Origin: Actinostola sp. cb2023
Lineage: Eukaryota; Cnidaria; Anthozoa; Actiniaria; Actinostolidae
Assembly (NCBI GenBank): GCA_033675265.1
Contig: JAUJYZ010001232.1
Span: 1-64,000, forward strand
Reading direction: 5' to 3'
Length of the DNA: 64,000 nucleotides
The notes under the pieces are model-generated. The model made no database searches, had not been told where the DNA came from, and saw only the letters and a list, made by a program, of their open reading frames with translations. Positions 23,101 to 34,848 of the stretch are shown here, in pieces. Each line of letters opens with the position of its first letter. Position 1 is the first letter of the stretch. The position numbers and the translations under genes are program-made.

Positions 23101-26100
23101 AACTCTTATTAGTTGTTGCATCACTCCTCCCAAACCTCCCCTCCTTCTCTTCTTCTTAAAATGTTATAATGTCTTTTTAGGTAATTGACCTAAATAAGGT
23201 TATTAACTCTTATTAGTTGTAGCATCTCTCCTCCCAAACCTCCCCTCCTTCTCTTCTTCTTAAAATGTTATAATGTCTTTTTAGGTAATTGACCTAAATA
23301 AGGTTATTAACTCTTATTAGTTGTTGCATCACTCCTCCCAAACCTCCCCTCCTTCTCTTCTTCTTAAAATGTTATAATGTCTTTTTAGGTAATTGACCTA
23401 AATAAGGTTATTAACTCTTATTAGTTGTTGCAACTCTCCTCCCAAACCTCCCCTCCTTCTCTTCTTCTTAAAATGTTATAATGTCTTTTTAGGTAATTGA
23501 CCTAAATAAGGTTATTAACTCTTATTAGTTGTTGCATCACTCCTCCCAAACCTCCCCTCCTTCTCTTCTTCTTAAAATGTTATAATGTCTTTTTAGGTAA
23601 TTGACCTAAATAAGGTTATTAACTCTTATTAGTTGTTGCATCACTCCTCCCAAACCTCCCCTCCTTCTCTTCTTCTTAAAATGTTATAATGTCTTTTAAG
23701 GTAATTGACCTAAATAAGGTTATTAACTCTTATTAGTTGTTGCATCACTCCTCCCAAACCTCCCCTCCTTCTCTTCTTCTTAAAATGTTATAATGTCTTT
23801 TTAGGTAATTGACCTAAATAAGGTTATTAACTCTTATTAGTTGTTGCATCCCTCCTCCCAAACCTCCCCTCCTTCTCTTCTTCTTAAAGTGTTATAATGT
23901 CTTTTTAGGTAATTGACCTAAATAAGGTTATTAACTCTTATTAGTTGTAGCATCTCTCCTCCCAAACGTCCCCTCCTTCTCTTCTTCTTAAAATGTTATA
24001 ATGTCTTTTTAGGTAATTGACCTAAATAAGGTTATTAACTCTTATTAGTTGTAGCATCTCTCCTCCCAAACCTCCCCTCCTTCTCTTCTTCTTAAAATGT
24101 TATAATGTCTTTTTAGGTAATTGACCTAAATAAGGTTATTAACTCTTATTAGTTGTTGCAACTCTCCTCCCAAACCTCCCCTCCTTCTCTTCTTCTTAAA
24201 ATGTTATAATGTCTTTTTAGGTAATTGACCTAAATAAGGTTATTAACTCTTATTAGTTGTTGCAACTCTCCTCCCAAACCTCCCCTCCTTCTCTTCTTCT
24301 TAAAATGTTATAATGTCTTTTTAGGTAATTGACCTAAATAAGGTTATTAACTCTTATTAGTTGTTGCATCACTCCTCCCAAACCTCCCCTCCTTCTCTTC
24401 TTCTTAAAATGTTATAATGTCTTTTTAGGTAATTGACCTAAATAAGGTTATTAACTCTTATTAGTTGTAGCATCTCTCCTCCCAAACCTCCCCTCCTTCT
24501 CTTCTTCTTAAAATGTTATAATGTCTTTTTAGGTAATTGACCTAAATAAGGTTATTAACTCTTATTAGTTGTTGCATCACTCCTCCCAAACCTCCCCTCC
24601 TTCTCTTCTTCTTAAAATGTTATAATGTCTTTTTAGGTAATTGACCTAAATAAGGTTATTAACTCTTATTAGTTGTTGCAACTCTCCTCCCAAACCTCCC
24701 CTCCTTCTCTTCTTCTTAAAATGTTATAATGTCTTTTTAGGTAATTGACCTAAATAAGGTTATTAACTCTTATTAGTTGTTGCATCACTCCTCCCAAACC
24801 TCCCCTCCTTCTCTTCTTCTTAAAATGTTATAATGTCTTTTTAGGTAATTGACCTAAATAAGGTTATTAACTCTTATTAGTTGTTGCATCCCTCCTCCCA
24901 AACCTCCCCTCCTTCTCTTCTTCTTAAAGTGTTATAATGTCTTTTTAGGTAATTGACCTAAATAAGGTTATTAACTCTTATTAGTTGTAGCATCTCTCCT
25001 CCCAAACCTCCCCTCCTTCTCTTCTTCTTAAAATGTTATAATGTCTTTTTAGGTAATTGACCTAAATAAGGTTATTAACTCTTATTAGTTGTAGCATCCC
25101 TCCTCCCAAACCTCCCCTCCTTCTCTTCTTCTTAAAATGTTATAATGTCTTTTTAGGTAATTGACCTAAATAAGGTTATTAACTCTTATTAGTTGTTGCA
25201 ACTCTCCTCCCAAACCTCCCCTCCTTCTCTTCTTCTTAAAATGTTATAATGTCTTTTTAGGTAATTGACCTAAATAAGGTTATTAACTCTTATTAGTTGT
25301 TGCAACTCTCCTCCCAAACCTCCCCTCCTTCTCTTCTTCTTAAAATGTTATAATGTCTTTTTAGGTAATTGACCTAAATAAGGTTATTAACTCTTATTAG
25401 TTGTTGCATCACTCCTCCCAAACCTCCCCCCTCCTTCTCTTCTTCTTAAAATGTTATAATGTCTTTTTAGGTAATTGACCTAAATAAGGTTATTAACTCT
25501 TATTAGTTGTAGCATCTCTCCTCCCAAACCTCCCCTCCTTCTCTTCTTCTTAAAATGTTATAATGTCTTTTTAGGTAATTGACCTAAATAAGGTTATTAA
25601 CTCTTATTAGTTGTTGCATCACTCCTCCCAAACCTCCCCTCCTTCTCTTCTTCTTAAAATGTTATAATGTCTTTTTAGGTAATTGACCTAAATAAGGTTA
25701 TTAACTCTTATTAGTTGTTGCATCACTCCTCCCAAACCTCCCCTCCTTCTCTTCTTCTTAAAATGTTATAATGTCTTTTTAGGTAATTGACCTAAATAAG
25801 GTTATTAACTCTTATTAGTTGTTGCATCACTCCTCCCAAACCTCCCCTCCTTCTCTTCTTCTTAAAGTGTTATAATGTCTTTTTAGGTAATTGACCTAAA
25901 TAAGGTTATTAACTCTTATTAGTTGTAGCATCTCTCCTCCCAAACCTCCCCTCCTTCTCTTCTTCTTAAAATGTTATAATGTCTTTTTAGGTAATTGACC
26001 TAAATAAGGTTATTAACTCTTATTAGTTGTTACATCACTCCTCCCAAACCTCCCCTCCTTCTCTTCTTCTTAAAATGTTATAATGTCTTTTTAGGTAATT

Positions 26101-27370
26101 GACCTAAATAAGGTTATTAACTCTTATTAGTTGTAGCATCTCTCCTCCCAAACCTCCCCTCCTTCTCTTCTTCTTAAAATGTTATAATGTCTTTTTAGGT
26201 AATTGACCTAAATAAGGTTATTAACTCTTATTAGTTGTAGCATCTCTCTTCCCAAACCTCCCCTCCTTCTCTTCTTCTTAAAATGTTATAATGTCTTTTT
26301 AGGTAATTGACCTAAATAAGGTTATTAACTCTTATTAGTTGTTGCATCCCTCCTCCCAAACCTCCCCTCCTTCTCTTCTTCTTAAAGTGTTATAATGTCT
26401 TTTTAGGTAATTGACCTAAATAAGGTTATTAACTCTTATTAGTTGTAGCATCTCTCCTCCCAAACCTCCCCTCCTTCTCTTCTTCTTTAAAATGTTATAA
26501 TGTCTTTTTAGGTAATTGACCTAAATAAGGTTATTAACTCTTATTAGTTGTTGCATCACTCCTCCCAAACCTCCCCTCCTTCTCTTCTTCTTAAAATGTT
26601 ATAATGTCTTTTTAGGTAATTGACCTAAATAAGGTTATTAACTCTTATTAGTTGTTGCATCACTCCTCCCAAACCTCCCCTCCTTCTCTTCTTCTTAAAA
26701 TGTTATAATGTCTTTTTAGGTAATTGACCCAAATAAGGTTATTAACTCTTATTAGTTGTTGCATCACTCCTCCCAAACCTCCCCTCCTTCTCTTCTTCTT
26801 AAAATGTTATAATGTCTTTTTAGGTAATTGACCTAAATAAGGTTGTTAACTCTTATTAGTTGTTGCATCACTCCTCCCAAACCTCCCCACCTTCTCTTCT
26901 TCTTAAAATGTTATAATGTCTTTTTAGGTAATTGACCTAAATAAGGTTATTAACTCTTATTAGTTGTTGCATCCCTCCTCCCAAACCTCCCCTCCTTCTT
27001 CTTCTTCTTAAAATGTTATAATGTCTTTTTAGGTAATTGACCTAAATAAGGTTATTAACTCTTATTAGTTGTTGCATCCCTCCTCCCAAACCTCCCCTCC
27101 TTCTCTTCTTCTTAAAATGTTATAATGTCTTTTAAGGTAATTGACCTAAATAAGGTTATTAACTCTTATTAGTTGTTGCAACTCTCCTCCCAAACCTCCC
27201 CTCCTTCTCTTCTTCTTAAAATGTTATAATGTCTTTTAAGGTAATTGACCTAAATAAGGTTATTAACTCTTATTAGTTGTTGCATCACTCCTCCCAAACC
27301 TCCCCTCCTTCTCTTCTTCTTAAAATGTTATAATGTTTTTTAAGGTTATTAACAGAAATAAGGTTATTAA
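20180..27370 (+). repeat. 104-bp satellite, about 69 tandem monomers with higher-order pattern
   Basis: Monomers start GGTAATTGACCTAAATAAGG, continue TTATTAACTCTTATTAGTTG, a variable GTAGCATCTCT/GTTGCATCACT/GTTGCAACTCT box, a pyrimidine tract CCTCCCAAACCTCCCCTCC and TTCTTCTTAAAATGTTATAA. Spacing is 104 bp (for example 20681 to 20785). Variant order recurs with a period of ten monomers: the pair GAACTAAATAAGG then AGCATCCCT occurs near 21105 and 22145, about 1.04 kb apart, and the nine-to-ten-variant string beginning at 22485 returns at 23733 and largely at 24773. The edges are more diverged. No ORF, promoter or terminator is seen. The unit resembles the single-copy flanks at 19340-19640 and 27376-27650, so the array likely grew from that intronic or intergenic sequence. 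Confidence 0.95.
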
Positions 27371-27375
27371 TTCTT

Positions 27376-28600
27376 ATTAGTTGGTTATTCGCTGTGTGAA
27401 GTTGTTGCTTCAAGTTGCACGTGAAAATGAGGGTTGACTGTGACATGCCGGTATTTATATCCCCCCATTCTTCTTTGATGGTACCCTGCTCGTTACAGAT
27501 TATCTTGGCATCTATGACAAATGCAAATTCTACAGTAAAATGTTATTATGTTTTTTTTAAGGAGATAACTCCTGGGATGAATTGGGTTTCATCTATAATA
27601 ATCTAATTAATTCTCATGAGTTGTTTCACCCCCCTCCCACCCCATTTTCCCACCCCATTTTGGTTATTCGCTGTGTGAAGTTGTTGCTTCGAGTTGCACG
27701 TGAAAATGAGGGTTGCCTGTGACATGCCGGTATTTATATCCCCCCATTCTTCTTTGATGGTACCCTGCTCGTCACAGAAAGTGAAAGTGAAACTGAAAGT
27801 GGGTATTTTCTTACTTCCATTAGTTTTCCTTCATGCACATTTGTAAAACCTCTATCTGGCAATGTTTAAACGAGAAATGGAAATGCAATCCTTATTTCAA
27901 TTTGTTCATATATCTTATCGTTTTCATTTTATTTTGTAAGTCTGTAGAAAAGGCACTGAAAGCTGGACAGTTTTCTAGAGTGGTGCAGAAACTGAAAAAG
28001 AGTCATGACTTGAGATCGATTGCCATATCTCTCGGGAATGAGAAAATAATCGGCTTGGCCCTGTCCATGAGGAATGTTATTGGCGATTCTAAATAATAAT
28101 CTATTCTCCTAAAAAATGTTATACGTTTAGCCCACAAATGTGGTTCTTGAATGAAGTTAAAAAAAATTATAAATCTTAATTATATGTGGTAAATATTGGT
28201 CATACAATTCGAAATGACATAAATAATAATCTATAGCATTTAGCACTATATTCACATCAGCATCACATTATGTTTTTTTTAAGGAGATAACTCCTGGGAT
28301 GAACAGGGTTTCATCTAAAATAATCTAATTAATTCTCATGAGTTGTTTCACCCCCCTCCCACCCCATTTTCCCACCCCATTTTGGTTATTCGCTGTGTGA
28401 AGTTGTTGCTTCGAGTTGCACGTGAAAATGAGGGTTGCCTGTGACATGCCGGTATTTATATCCCCCCATTCTTCTTTGATGGTACCCTGCTCGTCACAGA
28501 TTATCTTGGCATCTATGACAAATGCAAAATCTACAGTAACATGTTATTATGTTTTTGAAGTAAATTACCCCTGGGATGGATAGCGAATAATGTTCTTCTT
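27376..28600 (+). repeat. Diverged direct repeats flanking the satellite
   Basis: A block starting GGTTATTCGCTGTGTGAAGT and running through GACATGCCGGTATTTATATC and GATGGTACCCTGCTCGT occurs at 27381, 27661 and 28383. It is followed in two copies by GGAGATAACTCCTGGGATGA and a TTTCACCCCCCTCCCACCCC tract. These are longer-unit relatives of the satellite's edge sequence at 19480-19640. Confidence 0.8.
27939..28096 (+). CDS. Possible terminal exon of unknown protein
   Basis: After a pyrimidine-rich tract ending TTTTATTTTGTAAG, about 50 residues are open: basic and helical (EKALKAGQFSRVVQKLKKSH), then LRSIAISLGNEKIIGLALSM, ending at TAA 28094-28096. The composition differs from nearby repeat DNA and looks like a C-terminal exon. 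It might be joined to the zinc-ribbon exon at 19075 across the satellite, but nothing in the sequence proves that. No domain is recognised. Confidence 0.3.
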
Positions 28601-30750
28601 GTTGCTTTGTAGCAACTCACTCTCAATAATCAATAGTTTCAGGGCATTAGGGTGCTCGGGTCTGAAAGTTCGAATAATTCCTTTTGGCTAAGGCTTAATC
28701 TTTTACGTTTACCTGTGGTCTTGCTTGTTTCGGATGTTTAATTAATAGAAATATATAAGAATATTCTTACACTCCATCACTCCTTGCATATTATTAACTA
28801 TGAAGTAATCGAATTAATGATAGTAAAATTTCAAAAATATTAGCTGCTTTATCTCTAAACCCTAAAAACGGTTTCTGAAAGTGGGTATTTTCTTACTTCC
28901 CTGTAATTTATGCGGTTGAATTTCTTATTCACCCCCCCCTCCCCCCCTCAAGAATTCTTATATACAGCCACACATCCTTTCGCCGGTATTCCTTTCACGA
29001 ATCAAGTATGTCCATTAAAAATTACAAATATTGTGTTATAGTACGTGCATTTCCGTAATTAAGTTAGATTAATTAAAACTTTGTTATTTCAAGAAATATC
29101 AGAAGTTTGCAATATGGTTGGGGATACGAATTGACAGCGATTTTATTATCTTCACTCAAAGGAACATCACATTGAATATCTTCTCTGAAAGCAATAATAT
29201 TGGCCAGACTGTTTAATCCTTTGCCACAAGAAACTTCACATTTGCCAGGTTGTTGAAATGAACGCAAGTCGGATTCTCTCTTTCACGGAATTTATTACAC
29301 AACGGCAACTTCAAAGAATGAATTGATCAAATTGAAAGCGTTTTTCCATTCTTTGTTCTGTTACTGTGAAAACTATTTAAGGATGAACAGCAAATTCTGG
29401 TTGACTCAGAATTGGAATATTTCAGATTGATCACAGATGAACTATGTTAAGATTGAATAAATGGAATAAGAAGTTTCTGTTTCTGTAGAGATATAATTAA
29501 ACAATTTGAAGTCATTTCAAGGAACAAGAACTAGATTATATTTAAAAAAAGGGAAGATTCCTCAAAGTCGGTAGAAAAGGTGGTACGCATAATGTGAACT
29601 GGTTTGTTAGATTTGAATTAAATCTTAGCAATACTCAATGAAAAAAATTCAAACTATTTCGTCAATAATGATGCCATTTCCAATGCAATACTGGACAATG
29701 AGCAACAACAATTTTTAACTGTCAAGTATTGTCTATATCACATGCCCACCAATTATATATTAATTAATTCAACTAATTTATTCTGTTTGTTACAAGTAGC
29801 TGATATGATTAATTCAATAAATTGTTTCTTGAATAATTCATGATAGTCCATTGTTAACTGAGTGCTTAATTTTTCTTAATTGGCAATAAGAAACCAGATG
29901 GAGGTGGGACACCAGCTCAAGGAGGGTGATGTTGGTCTCTAATATTTCTGCCATTCCTGGCTGTTAGGAATGCCCTCCCAAACGAACCAATTGTTCCAGA
30001 CTCTCTCTCTCTCTGGTTTCTTCTTAGCCTATGAAGGCACAAGATATTTCTGTTGGCCTTTCCAGCTGCACCATCATTGTCATGATGATCACCAAACGGA
30101 TTTGACATAAAGGTTATCAAGTGGATATTCTTTGTAGTGCTCATTGTCTGTCCAATCTTAAAATGGCAGGTTAACACTGATAGAGTCATAAAGAGATGTA
30201 GCGATCGTGTACCATTTAAAACAATATGACTGCACTGAAAGAAGATATCCAGATTTTACTCAATTTCCTTCTATCCCCCTCGAAAGTTATAAAAGGATGG
30301 TGTTTTGTAAAGGGAAATGTAATTTAACCCATTCATATGGAAACGAAGAGAGAGTAGTGACTGTATGTGAAGATTCAAAGGACGACAGATAGAAAGTAAA
30401 AATACACTTTAACCCATATATATCGAAAGCAAGAGAAAGAACAACAACTCAACAAGTTTTAAACGAGTACATGGGAATTCAAGTTGTGCTCTAAATTGTA
30501 GCTTTTCACTCTTCCGAAAAAGCGAAAAATGAGATGAAAACTGGAGAGTTCTCTGAAATGGGAGTTCATGTGATGTTATTTTATGTGTGCGTAGAACCAT
30601 ATCAGAGAAAATACCTTGAGAAGTAATTAAATCCCAAAGATGTAGCCAGTATGTTGGTTGAACCAACCAGAATATACAGCAAATTCAATAAGAGCGACAA
30701 ATTTGAATCTCTACCGTATTTTGTATCGCTGTGCTGGTTCCTTAAGCTTT
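28601..30750. other. Non-coding AT-rich stretch, nothing recognised
   Basis: There is a pyrimidine run at 28930-28950 and a (CT)n run at 30000-30013. The open frames (29073-29267, 29917-30189, 30207-30392, 30409-30666) are short, lack domains and show no splice or start context. No repeat shared with other parts of the window was noticed. Confidence 0.5.
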
Positions 30751-30754
30751 CTTT

Positions 30755-31012
30755 GACTTGGAGCAAGGGAGCACGTTAAACTGTTGCTTGTTTATCGAGG
30801 TTGCGTCGAAAATATCGAACGTAATCAAGAAAACACAATATCGAGGAAAATGAGCCTGGAAACGAAGTGGCCTCCGCTGGCCCACTGTTTGACCATTTCG
30901 TTTTTAGCCTCATTTTCCGATTTATCTTTTTTCTTTATCACGTTCGATATTTTCGACGAAACCTCGATAAACAAGCAACATTTTAACGTGCTCCCTTGCT
31001 TCGAGCATGACA
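30755..31012. repeat. Near-complete foldback (inverted repeat with about 125-bp arms)
   Basis: The arm beginning GAGCAAGGGAGCACGTTAAA, with TTGCTTGTTTATCGAGGTT and GTCGAAAATATCGAACGT, returns inverted at 30943-31008. The arms meet in the middle around GGCCTCCGCTGGCCCA, flanked by AACGAAGTGG and CCATTTCGTT. A transcript would form a long imperfect hairpin. The frames on the two strands encode similar peptides only because of this symmetry and are not called as genes. A foldback MITE or hairpin RNA locus are both possible. Confidence 0.75.
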
Positions 31013-31065
31013 TCTTCTAACATCATTGACTTTCCTCCTTTTCATGACATGGCTAAACTTAAGAA

Positions 31066-31153
31066 TACCCCGCAACTAATTGGCATAACAAAAGAATTTC
31101 CATCGTTTTCAAAGAGTGCCGATATTAGAGCTTGACTAGTTGCGGGGTGTTCT
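31066..31153. repeat. Short inverted-repeat element
   Basis: ACCCCGCAACTA at the left and TAGTTGCGGGGT at the right are exact inverted copies about 80 bp apart. It could be a very small MITE or a hairpin. No target duplication is clear. Confidence 0.45.
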
Positions 31154-31315
31154 GAAATTGCTCCTTAGCTGCAACTATACTGGAAACGGATGCACGAGCA
31201 CACAACTCCCTTTTCGTTCCAAGTGCCCACTCGTCATTTAGTTGGAGGAGTGGGTACTGGGAATCACAATGTCCTCTTCTCGTGTGAGACTCTAATTTTT
31301 ATCTAGGAGTTTGCT

Positions 31316-31771
31316 AGACTCCTACGCACCCGTTATTAGTCTCGTCACGCAATGCCTTCGTCACACTACCGGCTGCTGTCTCCAGCACTACATTCCATTC
31401 CCTGACTCAGCCAATCAGATTCACGCTCGTATTTTCCAGAAGTCTGACCTTGACCTTGTATACTGCTTTGCTACAGAATTCGTTTATACATCGCTTCTTC
31501 ACTGGTACTTTGGCTGTAAATCCTTTCTTGATCTTATTGATGAACTTTTGATCAGTTTAAGGCCAAAGAAACCGTGTGTAAAGCAAATTTATTTCACAAG
31601 TTTATCTGTTTATAATTATTCTGGTTATCATGACGGTTTCCCGAGACGATCAGCGATTGGTTTACAATGTTTACATATGACAATGGGAATGGAATGTAGT
31701 GCTGGAGACAGCAGCCGTTAGTGAGCCGAGAGCATTGCGTGACGGAACTAAAAACGGGTGCGTAGGAGTCT
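31316..31771. mobile_element. MULE-like MITE with 11-bp target site duplication
   Basis: Long terminal inverted repeats of about 87 bp begin AGACTCCTACGCACCCG and end with its reverse complement. Both arms carry GTCACGCAATGC and GCTGCTGTCTCCAGCACTAC. The direct repeat AGGAGTTTGCT lies immediately outside each end (31305-31315 and 31772-31782). Long TIRs with a 9-11-bp duplication are typical of Mutator-like elements. The interior has no transposase. The frame at 31311-31721 is only the element read through. Confidence 0.7.
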
Positions 31772-31789
31772 AGGAGTTTGCTGGTCGTT

Positions 31790-33415
31790 GTTATTTTGGG
31801 CATAGGCTAAAACCTGGAATGGACCCGGGAACATTAGAAGCTGGAACATGAAAAGATGGAACATTGGACTTTGGACTCTGGACCAATTTTTGTTTGCTGT
31901 TAAATTTTGTACCCTAGGAAAAAACAAACAAACATGAAAATATTGAAATATACGAAAACAAAACTATACATGTATGACTGTGCCTTTCTGTTCTACGTGC
32001 ATCAATTTTATCGCTTTTCTCCACGGTTGTTCTCAGCCAACCAATATTCGGGTAGTTGTTTTTTATTTTGTGCGATATCAGTTATACCCCAATCTCCTCC
32101 TCCCTTGACCTGTACCCTGCACAGGCAGCCCAACCATTGCTTATGAGAATAATAAAAATATATTTGCTTCGTTGTTTTGATGGGTATTGATTCATGTGGT
32201 AGAGAGCGCGCGCGCAATACATAAGGTTGGGTTCCCTGTACGTACATAACAAATGTATAATGTTGGGATCCCTGAGTACGTTCTGCGGGAAGCGCCCGCA
32301 GCGGGATGTTATACGGTATTCAACACAGGAAGCGCAACATATCAACGTATTATATATATTGGCCACTACCAAATCGATCATGGGAATGGGAACCAGGTCA
32401 TTAGAATTAATGTAGTTAAGAAATTAACATTGACATGAAACAGCATATTGAAATTAGTATCTGTGCAAAGTTTGATGTGATTTGAGCGAATTGTGGCAGA
32501 ATTATAAGCTTTTGGAAGAGTGTTTTACCTCCCAAAGGAATGGTTGGGGTGCCTGTGTACCCTGCGTAGAATCATTTTTGCGCCAACGGTCGTTTTGAAC
32601 AGTATTCGTCAGTACTTTTTCGACTCTCTCCTCCCTCACAAAAGTGACTTTTTGTCGCCTTGGGCGCGCAATGCATGATATGATTCTTTAGAAAGGCGGA
32701 CATTTTGAACAGCACTTGGATGGTTGTTTGTAAACCGAAGTTAAAATATAATGATTCACAGGATACGGTACTTCTAACCAAGAAATCGAACTTGGAGGTA
32801 ATTTGGAGGTAAGTACAATAGAATACAATAACTTAAACACGATATTAGATACAGCTAAAGCTGTAAAATGAACGGATTATTAAAATATAATTTTTCAAAG
32901 TTGTCATCTGATCAAGAATAGTTACTTTGACAACATAAAGAAGAAACATTTAATTTACAGTTGTAAGAATTAGTAGTAGTACATTATTCAGTAAGACTTT
33001 TAATTCTATTCACTAAAGTACGGTTCTTTATATCAATAATGATTTAACTGTTATGTTTTGGCACGTATAACTATAAGGTCTGATTGGATGTTGTTTTATC
33101 AGAAGCATTCCGTGCACCAAACAATCCAAGTTGTTTTTCTACCATGTCAGCTTATAATATAAGCTTAATGTTATAATATAAGCTTGATGTAAGCTTCGAT
33201 CATAACTTATTGAATTGAACTATTGAAGTTCTTGCTAACTCTTTACATGTAAGCTTACATACATGTAAGCTTAAGTTATAAGCTTAAATTTGGTAGCTGT
33301 AATTTAGGTTTTTGCAGATTGTCCAATACCATCTGTGTTGTTCACTCTGATGCTGATATGCTGATATTGCTGAATTAATAACAGTTGCTATGAACATTTT
33401 GTTTTTGTACATTTG
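31790..33415. other. Non-coding stretch
   Basis: Short frames on both strands at 31907-32440 overlap and show no domain. A GGAGGTAAGTAC word at 32809-32820 looks like a splice donor after a diverged open stretch (minus ORF 32572-32781 is not called). AAGCTTA palindromes and TACATGTAAGCTTACATACATGTAAGCTTA-like palindromic DNA occur at 33160-33285. Confidence 0.4.
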
Positions 33416-33417
33416 TA

Positions 33418-33775
33418 GGTCGACCATCTCGTGATTTGCCTTGATTGATAGAATGACGATGAGTTCATGCTGTATAGTAAGCAGTGCTACTGTAGTAAAT
33501 ACATACATCGGTATATCTTTGTTAAGTTCTGTAGGCCATCTCGTGATTTGCCTTGATAAATGGAATCATGATCAGTTATTGCTTGTATACGCAGTGCTAC
33601 TGTAGTAAATACATACATCTATATCTGTTCTTTAGGCCATCTCGTGATTTGCCTTGATTGATAGAATGACGATGAGTTCATGCTGTATAGTAAGCAGTGC
33701 TACTGTACTGAATACATACATGTATATCTGTTCTATAGGCCATCTCGTGATTTGCCTTGATGAAATTAAATGACC
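33418..33775 (+). repeat. About 105-bp tandem repeat, 4 copies
   Basis: CCATCTCGTGATTTGCCTTG starts at 33424, 33536, 33637 and 33740. The second to fourth copies share GCAGTGCTACTGTA and AATACATACAT. It lies 0.75 kb beyond the 3' end of the Helentron coding region, where Helitron-like elements often carry tandem repeats, so it may belong to that element. Confidence 0.8.
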
Positions 33776-34524
33776 AGTTGATGGTATAAATTGTTGCTGT
33801 AGTCATGTATTAGTTACAGTAAATAGCTGATTTGTAGGGATCCATTTGACCAGTTCATGTTGTTATACACTAACATCTAGCCAGTTGAATTTGTTGTTTT
33901 GAAGGGCAGCTTGTGATTTCCTTGATAAAGAGTTGCCTCACATCAAGTTGTGATTAACACATTTTTGAATGATATCAGCATATCTTGTGATTTCCTTTTG
34001 AAATAATTCAATTATGCATGTCATGGTTTGCTTCAGGTGATGAAATCAGTTCTCCCATTGCATATTCAGTATGATTTGTAGGCCAATGATTGTTAGACTT
34101 TCTTGCTAATGTGGAGCAAATATATTAGAATATATGTGAGTACAAGTTTTGAATAATGATTATATCATCTTTTCAATTGACTTCATGAAAATCTCATGCA
34201 ATACTTACCTTTGCTCTTTGAAAGATTAGAAAACATCAGCCACCAGACATGGTGACAAGGCTTCCATCATATAGGGAAAAGTCAATGTTATATTAGTGCA
34301 TATACATGCAGTGTTAATTGCTTCATTTCACTACGTCTGTACACATAGCTATTATCTATATTCTGCAATACAATTTTACTGGAATAAACATAAAGTGGAG
34401 TACATGATGTATTTGATCGGCATGAAGGTCCATACACTTTTATCAGGTGATACATGTAGATCTGATATGTATAATGTGCTGACATGATACATGTAATTAT
34501 TATGTTTTACGAGTGAGTGAATTA

Positions 34525-34848
34525 TTAAAAAGCTATTGATATTTTAACGGCCTCGTGATCGGAATAATAAACTGCAAATACATAATTTTCAAGGACATCA
34601 GAAATTGTTGAGCTTAAATACACATGGTCTAATAAACTTCCCGAAGAAACAAATGTAGGACTTTGTACAACTTGTGTGTAGTTCATAGATTCCATTAAAT
34701 ATTTGAGTGGTTTTACTTCATCATCATTTAAGTAGTTTATGTTGAAATCACCAAGAATCATGTCAATTGCATAACTATTAAGAACATATCTAATACCATC
34801 GATATATTGCAATATATTTGAGCTGTTTTTTCCTATAGAGCAGCACAA
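34525..34848 (-). pseudogene. Helentron endonuclease domain, C-terminal part (frameshifted)
   Basis: This 107-residue frame holds the later motifs of an endonuclease/exonuclease/phosphatase fold as found in LINE-type AP endonucleases: GDFNINYL near residues 38-45, SGSLLDHVYL near 69-78 and SDHEAV near 95-100. It continues the domain that begins at the end of the 34790-41881 frame (NVRSL, IALTETQL), which overlaps it by 59 bp in another frame. One indel at about 34850 therefore splits the domain. Known Helentrons carry such an endonuclease after the helicase. The gene is either inactivated here or the indel is a sequence error. Confidence 0.75.

Noticed and set aside
20180..27370. Possible CRISPR array because of regular repeats
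   Set aside because: The units are directly adjacent 104-bp monomers with no unique spacers, in a eukaryotic genome.
28236..28270. Short match to the Helentron gene near 40680 (CACATCAGCATCACAT)
   Set aside because: Only about 25-30 bp in AT-rich DNA; not enough to call an element fragment.
31311..31721. 136-codon frame inside the MULE-like MITE
   Set aside because: It starts in the TIR, ends in the other TIR, and has no transposase motif.
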